Made by a program: the position numbers and the translations under genes. A stretch of 38,940 nucleotides of DNA from an uncultured Clostridia bacterium (lineage in GTDB: Bacteria; Bacillota; Clostridia; Oscillospirales; CAG-272), in contig CAMJPL010000029.1 of the NCBI GenBank assembly GCA_946407735.1, forward strand, positions 1 to 38,940. Direction: 5' to 3'. Every line of letters starts with the position of its first letter. Positions within the stretch are counted from its first letter, which is position 1. Below are positions 18,006-24,858 of this stretch, one piece after another. Under the pieces are notes generated by a model, which made no database searches, had not been told where the DNA came from, and was given only the letters and a program-made list of their open reading frames with translations.

Positions 18006-18035
18006 ATCCGTCAGCCGAAGATACGGCAGACGGAT
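18006..18035 (-). terminator. Terminator-like hairpin after the URO-D-like gene
   Basis: Minus strand stem ATCCGTC and GCCG paired with CGGC and GACGGAT, one mismatch, six-base loop, followed by TTTCTTGTC. It starts 43 bases after the stop at 18079. Confidence 0.6.
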
Positions 18036-18078
18036 GCTGAAGCCGGGCATGACTTATGATATCTTTTTTCAGTTCAGA

Positions 18079-19119
18079 TCACAGGCTCTCGCCGCGAATT
18101 GTTCTGATAATGCGGTTCATCCGCAGATACTGATCCACCGGAACATAATCGGGAATCGAGTTGCCCGAGCCGAAGGCGAAGCCGCCGTGCCCCTGACAGC
18201 GGGACACTACGTCCTCAATATATTTTCTCATCTCATCCTCCGGCAGGCGGCAGACGGCGTCTGTGTCGATGCCGCCGAAGTTTCCGATGCGGTCGCCGTA
18301 TTTCTCCACCCATACCGGGAAATACGCTATCTGATCCTCATTTGAATGCTTTGCGTCGATACCGGCGGCTATCAGATCGTCCATGACCGAAAAGATATTC
18401 CCGCAGGAATGCAGAAGAAACGGCTTACCCGCATCGTGCACAAGTCCGATTATCCGCCTGTACTGCGGAATGACCAGCTCCCGTATATCCTCTCCGGAAA
18501 TGAGCGTGTTCGATTTGAAGCCGAGATCGTCGCCGAAACGGCAGACGCAGTATATATCGGCGTATTCTCTAAGGAATCGCTTCCACAGTGAATAATGATA
18601 ATCGCCGACTTTAAAAAACAGATCGCGGTAAAGCTCCGGATCATCCTCACGCATGAAGCAGAGATCCATATATCCGACCAGATCCTGCACGCACTCAAAG
18701 ACGCCGTTTCCGACGCCGCCTATTCCTTTCATTCCCTCCGGCATAGTCTGTCCGAGGGCTTCAAAAAGAGGATCGTATCGCTCAAAATATCTTTCTTCAA
18801 GGCTGTCCCACGGGTATTTCTCAAAATCCTCACGGGTCTGGATAATTCCTTTTTTATGCCCGTCGAGCGCGCCTCCGCCGGGAAAAACGCTCCTTGAACT
18901 GCACTCAAAGGATACGGTATCGTAACCCATTTCAAGGAAGAACCGGCTGTACAGACGGAAAAATTCGGTATTATCGGTTCCCCTGAGGCTGCCGAACGGT
19001 GTATCGAGAACCGCTTCCATGATCCCTGTGTTGACTATATGCTCATAAAGCGGCAGTCTCGCTGACACCTTATTGCGCGCAGCGTCCTCTATGTTGTGAT
19101 AATCCGGCTGAAATGACAT
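18079..19119 (-). CDS. Uroporphyrinogen decarboxylase-like (URO-D fold) protein
   Basis: A 346-residue cytoplasmic TIM-barrel protein of the URO-D/MtaA superfamily. The C-terminal part holds PFLLHSCGNI with His237 and Cys239, the zinc-ligand pair (HxC) seen in corrinoid methyltransferases such as MtaA, and GGIDTDAVCRLP. The arginines that hold the porphyrin in true HemE are not evident, and no heme genes are near, so a methyltransferase-like or unknown role is likelier than heme synthesis. AGGAGA lies seven bases before the ATG. It has its own promoter and terminator and sits between the two copies of a duplicated cassette. No corrinoid protein gene is seen next to it. Confidence 0.8.
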   Translation of the reverse strand: MSFQPDYHNIEDAARNKVSARLPLYEHIVNTGIMEAVLDTPFGSLRGTDNTEFFRLYSRFFLEMGYDTVSFECSSRSVFPGGGALDGHKKGIIQTREDFEKYPWDSLEERYFERYDPLFEALGQTMPEGMKGIGGVGNGVFECVQDLVGYMDLCFMREDDPELYRDLFFKVGDYHYSLWKRFLREYADIYCVCRFGDDLGFKSNTLISGEDIRELVIPQYRRIIGLVHDAGKPFLLHSCGNIFSVMDDLIAAGIDAKHSNEDQIAYFPVWVEKYGDRIGNFGGIDTDAVCRLPEDEMRKYIEDVVSRCQGHGGFAFGSGNSIPDYVPVDQYLRMNRIIRTIRGESL

Positions 19120-19174
19120 GATGATATCTCCTGTACGAAAAATGCGCTGAAGCTGCGGATACGTCAGCAGATAG

Positions 19175-19202
19175 ATTATACTATATTATATGTAAATTGC
19201 AA
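19175..19202 (-). promoter_or_regulatory. Promoter of the URO-D-like gene
   Basis: Minus strand TTGCAA (19202-19197), 16-base spacer, TATAAT (19180-19175). Gives a ~50-base leader to the ATG at 19119. Confidence 0.65.
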
Positions 19203-19390
19203 TAGCAAGCTGCAACAATTCAAAAAGAGTTAACAGAATTAAGAACCAGACGATTGCTTTTTGAGAAAGGAGCGAAGCGACGAGCGAAAAAGTAAGCGTG
19301 CGCCGGTCAGGCGGAATAGATCAAGTCGAGTTCTTCTCGAAGAGCTCATCAGGTGTTGACCTTTTCTGTGTTCTTATGATGATCATGAAT
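19203..19390. other. Unassigned spacer between the URO-D promoter and cassette copy B
   Basis: No supported gene. The plus strand is open for part of it (VEFFSKSSSGVDLF at ~19315-19360) but without a ribosome binding site or recognisable family. It may be debris from the event that separated the two cassette copies. Confidence 0.4.
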
Positions 19391-19422
19391 ACGAAAAAGA
19401 CTCCGAAAGGAGTCTTTTTCGT
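19391..19422. terminator. Bidirectional terminator of cassette copy B
   Basis: Perfect inverted repeat: ACGAAAAAGACTCC, loop GAAA, GGAGTCTTTTTCGT. Shares its core and position with the terminator at 16063-16090. Confidence 0.9.
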
Positions 19423-19434
19423 ATGTCTTATATC

Positions 19435-19536
19435 TTACCGCAGCTCGCTTATCGCGGTCAAGGTCTTTTCAATCGCGCTTTCAACCTTTGACTGATATTT
19501 CGCGGCGGGAAAAACCGACAGACGCTCAATTGTCAT
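19435..19536 (-). pseudogene. 33-codon relic of a solute-binding protein gene (cassette copy B)
   Basis: An intact short frame on the minus strand begins MTIERLSVFPAAKYQSK and ends TAISELR. Its first ~12 codons match the signal peptide of the gene at 16108-17586 (MTIKRLSAFLAAI), and the remaining codons match its last 23 (AAKYQSKVESAMEKTM...). About 90% of bases match by eye in the C-terminal part. The middle ~459 codons are absent. The junction lies at an AA pair that occurs in both places (CTCGCTGCG and CTCGCCGCG in copy A), which fits deletion between short direct repeats. Signal peptide and lipobox are destroyed, so no function is expected. Confidence 0.87.
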
Positions 19537-19556
19537 ATCCGTTATCCCGTTTTATT

Positions 19557-20786
19557 TCACTCGTATCTGTAAACCTGCATCTGTCCCGGACAGTAGTAGT
19601 CTCCGGCGATTATCTCTTTTTCGTTTTCGGTGTAGATCGCGTCGTGATGGAAGAGCTTTACATCCCTCATGCCGTCCCATTCGACGCGCTCGAGCTTTTT
19701 GAGCTCCTTGCCGAAATGCATGGTGAACGTCCCGCTCTCGAAGGGGGTGTTGTTCACGATGCAGATGTATTTTTCACCGTCAAGCTCGTAAAGCGACACG
19801 ATCCCGGGCAGTCCCTCGCCGGATGTCACGTCGAGCAGCAGCGGATCGCCGTGCGAGGCGTCGAGCAGCGGATAACCGCCGTAGGCTTTGCCGATCATGA
19901 ACGTCTTTTTAAGTTTCGCGCCGATGAAGAACCAGCCGTAGCGGTGCTGGAAATTGCGGTTCACTCTCGACAGCCAGCCGAATGTCTCCGTCCTCTCCCA
20001 GAACTCGTCGATCGCCGATCTGCGGTAGTTGGCGTGCGGCGCGCGCATATAGATGAAGAACCACATTATCCCCTTGCAGCCGCAGGCGGCCGCGGTGGAA
20101 AGCTGCCAGCGGAGATCGTTCTCATTCGGCTCGCGGTAGCGGAAATGCCCGACCGAAAGCAGCGTCGTCCAGACGGGTATGCCGGAGGCTTCGGCCGCGG
20201 ACGCGAATTTGCGGAGATTCTTGAAATACTGATCCGTTCCGGCTTCCTCGGGGTTCATCTGAGTGTAGCAGTCATAGCTGAGAAGCCGGAGCTGCCCGTC
20301 TCTGGCCATGCGCTCGGCCCATTCCTCGAAGGTGTCGGTGTGAAGTATCGACTGCTCAATGCCGTCCCAGTAGGGCAGGAAGTTGACGAACGGTGTCAGC
20401 TCCGGCGCGATTTCGAGCTGGATCCTGTTCGCCTCTATGCAGTCGGCGAACGACGTCTCGTCCATCGGCTCGTCGCCGATATGGAAGCCCATGCAAGCCG
20501 CATGACGGCCGAAATCCTCATAGGCGGCTCTAAATCTCGCACGGTAGCCGTCGGGCTCCGTCGAAGCTCCGTTCCAGCGGACGCGGGAGTCGCATATGAT
20601 CATCTTGAGACCCGTCTTTTCGCATTCGTCAAGCATGGCGAGCATGACGTTTTTATCGTCTTCGGCAGGATTGAACTCAGGGCTCATGGCGAAGCTCATG
20701 CCGAGATCCTTCCAGTCGTGCACGGCCTCGGTGCCGAGCTGACCTGTGCGCGTGTAGTTCCAGAAGCCTATCGGGAATTTTTCCAT
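19557..20786 (-). CDS. Glycoside hydrolase-like TIM-barrel protein (cassette copy B)
   Basis: A 409-residue protein with no signal peptide. It opens MEKFPIGFWNYTR. CMGFHIGDEP at 98-107 places Glu106 where acid/base residues sit in clan A-type glycosidases, and later SYDCYTQMNP and GIMWFFIYMR are typical of the barrel core. The C-terminal ~90 residues look like a small beta-sandwich, ending CPGQMQVYRYE. I cannot assign a CAZy family. AGAGGA lies before the ATG and a consensus promoter is at 20825-20853. Immediately downstream is the relic of a solute-binding protein gene, so it was once first in a two-gene unit. Confidence 0.72.
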   Translation of the reverse strand: MEKFPIGFWNYTRTGQLGTEAVHDWKDLGMSFAMSPEFNPAEDDKNVMLAMLDECEKTGLKMIICDSRVRWNGASTEPDGYRARFRAAYEDFGRHAACMGFHIGDEPMDETSFADCIEANRIQLEIAPELTPFVNFLPYWDGIEQSILHTDTFEEWAERMARDGQLRLLSYDCYTQMNPEEAGTDQYFKNLRKFASAAEASGIPVWTTLLSVGHFRYREPNENDLRWQLSTAAACGCKGIMWFFIYMRAPHANYRRSAIDEFWERTETFGWLSRVNRNFQHRYGWFFIGAKLKKTFMIGKAYGGYPLLDASHGDPLLLDVTSGEGLPGIVSLYELDGEKYICIVNNTPFESGTFTMHFGKELKKLERVEWDGMRDVKLFHHDAIYTENEKEIIAGDYYCPGQMQVYRYE

Positions 20787-20824
20787 CGTAAAGTTCCTCT
20801 TTTCCGATTGAAGTCAGTGATGAA

Positions 20825-20853
20825 AGTATAGCACACGGGAAGTAAAATGTCAA
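20825..20853 (-). promoter_or_regulatory. Promoter of the glycosidase-like gene
   Basis: Minus strand TTGACA (20853-20848), 17-base spacer, TATACT (20830-20825), 38 bases before the ATG. Confidence 0.85.
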
Positions 20854-20892
20854 CCGATATTTCACAAGTGACGATAAAATAATAAATTTTTG

Positions 20893-20921
20893 TTGATTTT
20901 TCCGCCCCGACGTGTTATAAT
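20893..20921 (+). promoter_or_regulatory. Promoter of the DUF937 gene
   Basis: TTGATT (20893-20898), 17-base spacer, TATAAT (20916-20921), divergent from the glycosidase-like promoter. Confidence 0.82.
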
Positions 20922-20964
20922 ATACAAAGCAAGTATTTTATCTGTTAAAACGGAGCATATTAAT

Positions 20965-21570
20965 ATGAGTCTTCTTTCCACCCTTCTCGGCTCGATGTCA
21001 AATGACGACGCCGTAAACGCCGCCTCCAAAAAGACCGGCATATCGAAGATCGCCATCGGCGGTCTCATCGCCGTCGCGGTACCGCTTCTGCTCAAGAAGC
21101 TCACCAGCAACGCCCAGTCCCAGCAGGGAGCTTCCTCGCTTCTCGGCGCGCTGTCTCAGCACACCGACACCTCGGCGATAGCCGATCAGATCGCCAACGC
21201 CGACACTCAGGACGGATCCGCCATCATCGGCCATATCCTCGGCTCTGAGCAGTCTGCCGACATCGGCCAGCTCGCTCAGCAGGCCGGTATGACCGAGGAT
21301 CAGGTCAGCTCGGTACTGGCGTCGATCGCTCCCGCCCTCATGAGCAGCGTATCGGCGGCCAATACCGCGAACGTCCAGCAGGTTTCTCAGCCGTCCGGCA
21401 TATCCGCCGGTGGTCTGGGTTCTATCCTCGGCGGTCTTTTCGGCGGCTCGAACGGTTCCTCCGGCGCCGGTATGGGAAACATACTCGGTTCCTTGTTCGG
21501 CGGAGGCAAGCAGGATGACGATGCCGACGGCAGCGCTCTTCTCAGCCTTCTCATGAACTCCGGAAAGTGA
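20965..21570 (+). CDS. DUF937 domain protein
   Basis: A 201-residue protein. Residues ~1-150 fit the DUF937 family: MSLLSTLLGSMSNDDAVNAA, then ISKIAIGGLIAVAVPLLLKKL, repeated LLGAL, and paired helices with GMTEDQVSSVLASIAPALM. The C-terminal ~50 residues are Gly/Ser-rich with twin LGSILGGLFGG / MGNILGSLFGG segments, then an acidic stretch and LLSLLMNSG. No signal peptide. Function of the family is unknown. CGGAG lies nine bases before the ATG at 20965. Monocistronic, with its own promoter and terminator. Confidence 0.85.
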   Translation: MSLLSTLLGSMSNDDAVNAASKKTGISKIAIGGLIAVAVPLLLKKLTSNAQSQQGASSLLGALSQHTDTSAIADQIANADTQDGSAIIGHILGSEQSADIGQLAQQAGMTEDQVSSVLASIAPALMSSVSAANTANVQQVSQPSGISAGGLGSILGGLFGGSNGSSGAGMGNILGSLFGGGKQDDDADGSALLSLLMNSGK

Positions 21571-21591
21571 TATCCGGAAGCGAATGATGCA

Positions 21592-21616
21592 AAAAAGCCG
21601 GCTCGTCCGGCTTTTT
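21592..21616 (+). terminator. Terminator of the DUF937 gene
   Basis: Stem AAAAAGCCGG/CCGGCTTTTT with a short loop, ending in T5, 22 bases after the stop. Confidence 0.9.
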
Positions 21617-21663
21617 ATTGTTTTTGATTCTTTACCGATTATATTTTACGCACGGGAATAAGC

Positions 21664-21689
21664 GAGAGGACTTCGGATGAAGTCCTCTC
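21664..21689. other. Perfect 11-base hairpin of unknown role
   Basis: GAGAGGACTTC, loop GGAT, GAAGTCCTCTC. No T-run on either strand. It sits between two terminators of convergent genes; it could be an extra transcription barrier or an RNA 3'-end stabiliser. Confidence 0.6.
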
Positions 21690-21732
21690 ATTATTATATA
21701 AAGAGTTAAGATCGTAAATGATCGCCGCTCTG

Positions 21733-21787
21733 AAAACGCTTCGCCCGATAATCCGTATTTTGCCGGATTATCTTCGCTCAGCGTTTT
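21733..21787 (-). terminator. Two-tier terminator hairpin overlapping the stop codon of the first surface protein
   Basis: On the minus strand AAAACGCT (21787-21780, which includes the first base of the stop codon) pairs with AGCGTTTT (21740-21733). Inside, GATAATCCG pairs with CGGATTATC (21772-21747). It ends in TTTT. Coding sequence therefore forms part of the outer stem. Confidence 0.6.
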
Positions 21788-22881
21788 TTCGCAGCTGCGA
21801 CGGCGCAGCCGAGAGCAGCAACGGCGGCGAGAGCGATAAGAGCGGCGGAGTCACCGGTCTGAGCGGCGGGAGCCGGAGCGGCCGGAGCAGCGGCGGCGAC
21901 AGGAGCGGCAGCAGGTGCAGTCTCAGCAGTTGGAGCCGGAGCAGCGGCGACAGTAGCGGCTGCCGCAGCTTCAGCGGCAGGTGCCGGAGCTTCGGCCGCT
22001 GGTGATGTCTCCTCCGGTTCGTCAACTACCTCGGGAATCCCCTGTACGGAGAGATTCTTTGTAAACAGGATGTTGTCGAGATAGAACGGCACGTTGTCAT
22101 AGACACCGGCTTCATCGTTCGGAAAGTCGAACCACAGCGTGACTCCGACTATCGAGTTCATAGGCAGTTCGTCGGTCACTCCGCTCTGACCGGTGGTGTA
22201 GATTTTCTGTCTCGGAACGAAATCGGCAAGCTCAAAGGCGAAATACCCCTTCATGCCGCCGATCGGGACATCCTGACCGGTCCCGAAGACGTTGTCCGAT
22301 CCGAGCTCGAGTTCCTGCCATGAGGATGATCCGTCAGCGAGATACCAGAACGGATCGTACTCGTTGTCCCTCTCGTCGGTGCCGCCGTAAACGCCGTCGG
22401 ACGTTATGAGCGAAAAGCTCGAACCGCGGAGCTGAACATTGGAAAAATCACACCAGACGATGAGATACTTATAGGAAGAGACGTCAAGCGGCGATGGCGT
22501 GAACATCTGGATGTCGGTCTGAGAGTCGCCGTCATAGGTCACGCCGCTTGCTATGCTGACAGCCGATCCGCCGCCGACTCCTTTCCCGGGAGCTATCGCC
22601 GCGTAAGATTCCATGTCGCGCATGAAATTGCGTCTTGTCCCTATCCAGTAATTTCCTCTGCTTTCAAGAGTTCCTGCCGGAGGCGTCAGCTGCGGATCCG
22701 TCTCTTCGTCGCCGGGGCCGTAGCAGAAATTCTGACCCATCACGTAAGCCGACGGATCGTATTCGAAATTCTCGAACAGGATCACATCGTCGCTGATCAG
22801 CGTCTCGGCGAATACCGGCAGGCAGCACACCGCGGCCAGTAAAATCGCCATGATGACCGGGATCTTTTTGATCTTATTCAT
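21778..22881 (-). CDS. Secreted surface protein with Ala/Pro linker and QTGD-membrane tail
   Basis: A 367-residue exported protein. Signal peptide 1-25 (MNKIKK, hydrophobic core, cleavage after VFA before ETL). Residues ~26-275 form a beta-rich domain resembling a carbohydrate-binding jelly roll (DVILFENFEYDP, YKYLIVWCDFSNV, VPFYLDNILF), but I cannot name the family. An Ala/Pro/Glu linker follows to ~335, then QTGD, a hydrophobic stretch and a KKR tail. This is the layout of a sortase-type sorting signal, although LP is replaced by AA. GGGGAGGG lies five bases before the ATG at 22881. The leader contains a terminator-like hairpin. It shares its tail with the next two genes upstream. Confidence 0.8.
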   Translation of the reverse strand: MNKIKKIPVIMAILLAAVCCLPVFAETLISDDVILFENFEYDPSAYVMGQNFCYGPGDEETDPQLTPPAGTLESRGNYWIGTRRNFMRDMESYAAIAPGKGVGGGSAVSIASGVTYDGDSQTDIQMFTPSPLDVSSYKYLIVWCDFSNVQLRGSSFSLITSDGVYGGTDERDNEYDPFWYLADGSSSWQELELGSDNVFGTGQDVPIGGMKGYFAFELADFVPRQKIYTTGQSGVTDELPMNSIVGVTLWFDFPNDEAGVYDNVPFYLDNILFTKNLSVQGIPEVVDEPEETSPAAEAPAPAAEAAAAATVAAAPAPTAETAPAAAPVAAAAPAAPAPAAQTGDSAALIALAAVAALGCAVAAAKKR

Positions 22882-23014
22882 ACAAACCCTCCCCAAAACC
22901 TGAATGATCACTGCGGGGGCGGGGAAAAAAGAATTCCCGGATCGGGAATCGACAATTATACTGCGGCAATTATACTGTTCAGTTTTCCCCCGTCCCCCGA
23001 CTGTTCTCATTATA
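22882..23014 (-). promoter_or_regulatory. Leader with tandem -10 boxes, internal terminator hairpin and C-rich anti-Shine-Dalgarno segment
   Basis: Minus strand, in transcript order: TATAAT at 23014-23009; a G-rich stretch (two G5 blocks, 22998-22987); two further TATAAT boxes at 22974-22969 and 22960-22955 within a repeated CAGTATAATTG; a hairpin ATTCCCG/CGGGAAT (22949-22933) followed by T6 (22930-22925); a C-rich stretch (22924-22915); and the G-rich ribosome binding site (22894-22887). The C-rich stretch can pair either with the G-rich block or with the ribosome binding site. No promoter lies after the hairpin. This looks like conditional expression but matches no leader class I know. Confidence 0.5.
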
Positions 23015-23063
23015 TCATATAAAAATTAACATATCACCGCTTAATGGTTTCCGCAATGTTAAT

Positions 23064-23092
23064 AAAAATTCTCCCCGGACAGAGCCGGGGAG
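23064..23092 (-). terminator. Terminator of the second surface protein gene
   Basis: Stem CTCCCCGG/CCGGGGAG (23092-23071) with a six-base loop, followed on the minus strand by AATTTTTATT. Confidence 0.85.
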
Positions 23093-23114
23093 AAACGAAA
23101 GTTTATTGTCGTTA

Positions 23115-24518
23115 TTACTTTCTCTTTCCGATCACGACGGCGCAGCCGAGAGCGGCGACGGCGGCGAGAACGGCGATAGCGGTAACGTCACCGGTCTGAG
23201 CGGCGGCGGCAGGAGCGGCAGGAGCGGCAGCGGCTACCGGAGCGGCGGCGGGAGCAGCCTCAGCGGCCGGAGCGGCGGCCGGAGCAGCCTCAGCGGCAGG
23301 AGCGGCAGCGGGAGCGGCCTCGGCGGCGGGAGCCGGAGCGGCCTCGGCCTCTACATGGATGTCACCGAAGAGGTTGACTTCGGAGACCTGCATGGTGCCG
23401 GAATCGGTCTCGAGGCATTCGAACTTGACATAGCTTACGTTGGAGGCAGAAGCGTCGCCGATGAAGTATGTGAAGTTCACCTCGTCGAAGAAGGTGTCGT
23501 CGCCGGAGGCGAGAGTCGTCCAGTTGGATCCGTCAGAAGAGACATAGAGGTTCCATACGAGCGGGCTGCGTCCGGTGTAGGACTCGTTGTCGTTGGCGGT
23601 AGCCATGGTGAAGCCGGTGATGTCATAAGCGGCCGGAAGTTTGGCGGTGGACCAGGCCGGGAAGCCCTCCTCACCGTTGCAGTCTTCAGCGGTGCAGTAC
23701 TTGGTCTCAACGTCGGCGTCCCAGAGGTTCTCGGCATATTCTTCGCCGAAGTTGACTTCGGAACCCTCAACGAAGGTGTAGCCGGTGATGAGGCTCTTGC
23801 CGGCGGCGGCAGCGGCGGCCTCGGCGGAATCATAACCGGTGGCTACGGAGACAGCCGGAGCGTGATCGAGCGTGAGAACGCCGAAGGAGGAGTTGTCGGC
23901 GTAAGGAGCGGGATCGCCGTTGCCGGTGTCGACGTTCCAGCGGAAGGCCTGAGCGAAGTCGGCTTCGGAATCGCCGATGTTGTACATCATCTCGAAGCCG
24001 ATGGACTCGCCCTCTTTGTGAGAGAGAGTCCAGGGCAGGGAGCCTTCGATGATCCAGCCGGTGGCGGTGTCAACGCCGACGGCGACAGAATCTTCCTTGC
24101 AGTTGGTGCCGGAGCCGGCGACTACCGCGCCGTCCTTATAGAAACGGGTCTGGCTGTCGTCGTCTTCATAAGCGCCTTCCTTGCCGTTGTTCTCATCGAA
24201 GTAGATCTCAACGATGTCGTTGTCGTAGTTGACGTCGCTGTCGGTGACTTCGGCGAGGAAGTAGCAGTTCTTTTCGTCCCAGAGGATCTTTACTCTGAGG
24301 GCGGCGCCGGGATAATCGGCGGCGTCGGAGCCGTCATACGGCTTGTCGACCTGAGTCCACTCGGCGGAGTCCCAGATGGCCTCTGCGGTTCCGTCGATGG
24401 TGGGGGTAGCCTTCGGAGCATTGTAGCTGCGTCCGAAATCGGCGTAGGATGCCATAGGCGCGGCGACGACGGTGAGGACCATCAGTGCGCCGAGTATGGC
24501 GGAGAGAGTTTTTTTCAT
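23115..24518 (-). CDS. Secreted CBM9-like plus F5/8C-like surface protein with QTGD-membrane tail
   Basis: A 467-residue exported protein. Signal peptide 1-26 (cleavage after SYA). Residues ~27-215 are a CBM9-like sugar-binding module: PTIDGTAEAIWD, LRVKILWDEKNCYFLAEV, DSDVNYDNDIVEIYFDENN. Residues ~255-400 resemble an F5/8 type C (CBM32-like) domain: AENLWDADVETKYC, YDITGFTMAT, WNLYVSSDGSNW. An Ala/Pro/Glu linker with 30-base DNA repeats follows, then QTGD, a membrane segment and KRK. It probably displays polysaccharide-binding modules at the cell surface; no catalytic residues are evident. AAGGGG precedes the ATG at 24518. The first module is about three-quarters identical to that of the next gene. 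Confidence 0.87.
   Translation of the reverse strand: MKKTLSAILGALMVLTVVAAPMASYADFGRSYNAPKATPTIDGTAEAIWDSAEWTQVDKPYDGSDAADYPGAALRVKILWDEKNCYFLAEVTDSDVNYDNDIVEIYFDENNGKEGAYEDDDSQTRFYKDGAVVAGSGTNCKEDSVAVGVDTATGWIIEGSLPWTLSHKEGESIGFEMMYNIGDSEADFAQAFRWNVDTGNGDPAPYADNSSFGVLTLDHAPAVSVATGYDSAEAAAAAAGKSLITGYTFVEGSEVNFGEEYAENLWDADVETKYCTAEDCNGEEGFPAWSTAKLPAAYDITGFTMATANDNESYTGRSPLVWNLYVSSDGSNWTTLASGDDTFFDEVNFTYFIGDASASNVSYVKFECLETDSGTMQVSEVNLFGDIHVEAEAAPAPAAEAAPAAAPAAEAAPAAAPAAEAAPAAAPVAAAAPAAPAAAAQTGDVTAIAVLAAVAALGCAVVIGKRK
23239..23348. repeat. 30-base tandem repeat in the Ala/Pro linker
   Basis: Units begin at 23239, 23269, 23299 and a partial one at 23329; each starts GGAGCGGC and encodes a ten-residue Ala/Pro/Glu block. 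Degenerate relatives occur in the linkers of the two neighbouring surface proteins. Prone to slippage. Confidence 0.8.
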
Positions 24519-24581
24519 AAGGTTTTCCCCTTTGTGATGATGGAAGAATTGTGTTAGAAAAATAAATGGAACACAAATATA

Positions 24582-24610
24582 ATTATACATTAAAAACAGG
24601 AAAATATCAA
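24582..24610 (-). promoter_or_regulatory. Promoter of the second surface protein gene
   Basis: Minus strand TTGATA (24610-24605), 17-base spacer, TATAAT (24587-24582). Leader ~57 bases. Confidence 0.82.
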
Positions 24611-24784
24611 TTGACAAATGCGACAAAAAACAGGACGAAAAATCAACATAATGCACAATACCTTGCCGCTGTCGAATACTATGATCATACATATATGGCT
24701 GCGGAAATGATCATACCAGCGGCATATCATGAAAATTGGAAAACCGACGCGCCTGCAAATCTTTTATCTGGAAATCCGCGCATA

Positions 24785-24820
24785 TAAAGAAGAAGGATCC
24801 CTTTCAAAGAGATCCTTCTT
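24785..24820 (-). terminator. Terminator of the third surface protein gene
   Basis: Perfect stem AAGAAGGATC/GATCCTTCTT (24820-24790) with an 11-base loop, followed on the minus strand by CTTTATAT. Confidence 0.75.
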
Positions 24821-24858
24821 CCAATAAAGATCATTTATTGATCAGTATTATAAACACC

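Larger units (their letters stand above)
24519..24858. other. Intergenic region between the second and third surface protein genes
   Basis: Holds the promoter (24582-24610) of the gene at 23115-24518 and the terminator (24785-24820) of the gene at 24859-26313. The ~170 bases between them are AT-rich, with no gene I can support. Confidence 0.6.

Noticed and set aside
18079-19119. Heme biosynthesis gene hemE
   Set aside because: The HSCG zinc-ligand motif and lack of heme neighbours point to the methyltransferase-like branch.
19488-20831. 447-codon plus-strand frame
   Set aside because: Antisense to the glycosidase-like gene, composition biased to Ala/Glu/Val/Arg, no start signal.
23239-23348. 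Regular 30-base repeats considered as a CRISPR array
   Set aside because: Units are contiguous with no unique spacers and lie inside a coding linker.
23106-24557. 483-codon open frame on the plus strand opposite a surface protein gene
   Set aside because: Gly/Ser-rich shadow of the Ala/Pro-rich gene caused by GC-rich codon use; no ribosome binding site or family match, while the minus frame has a signal peptide and domains.
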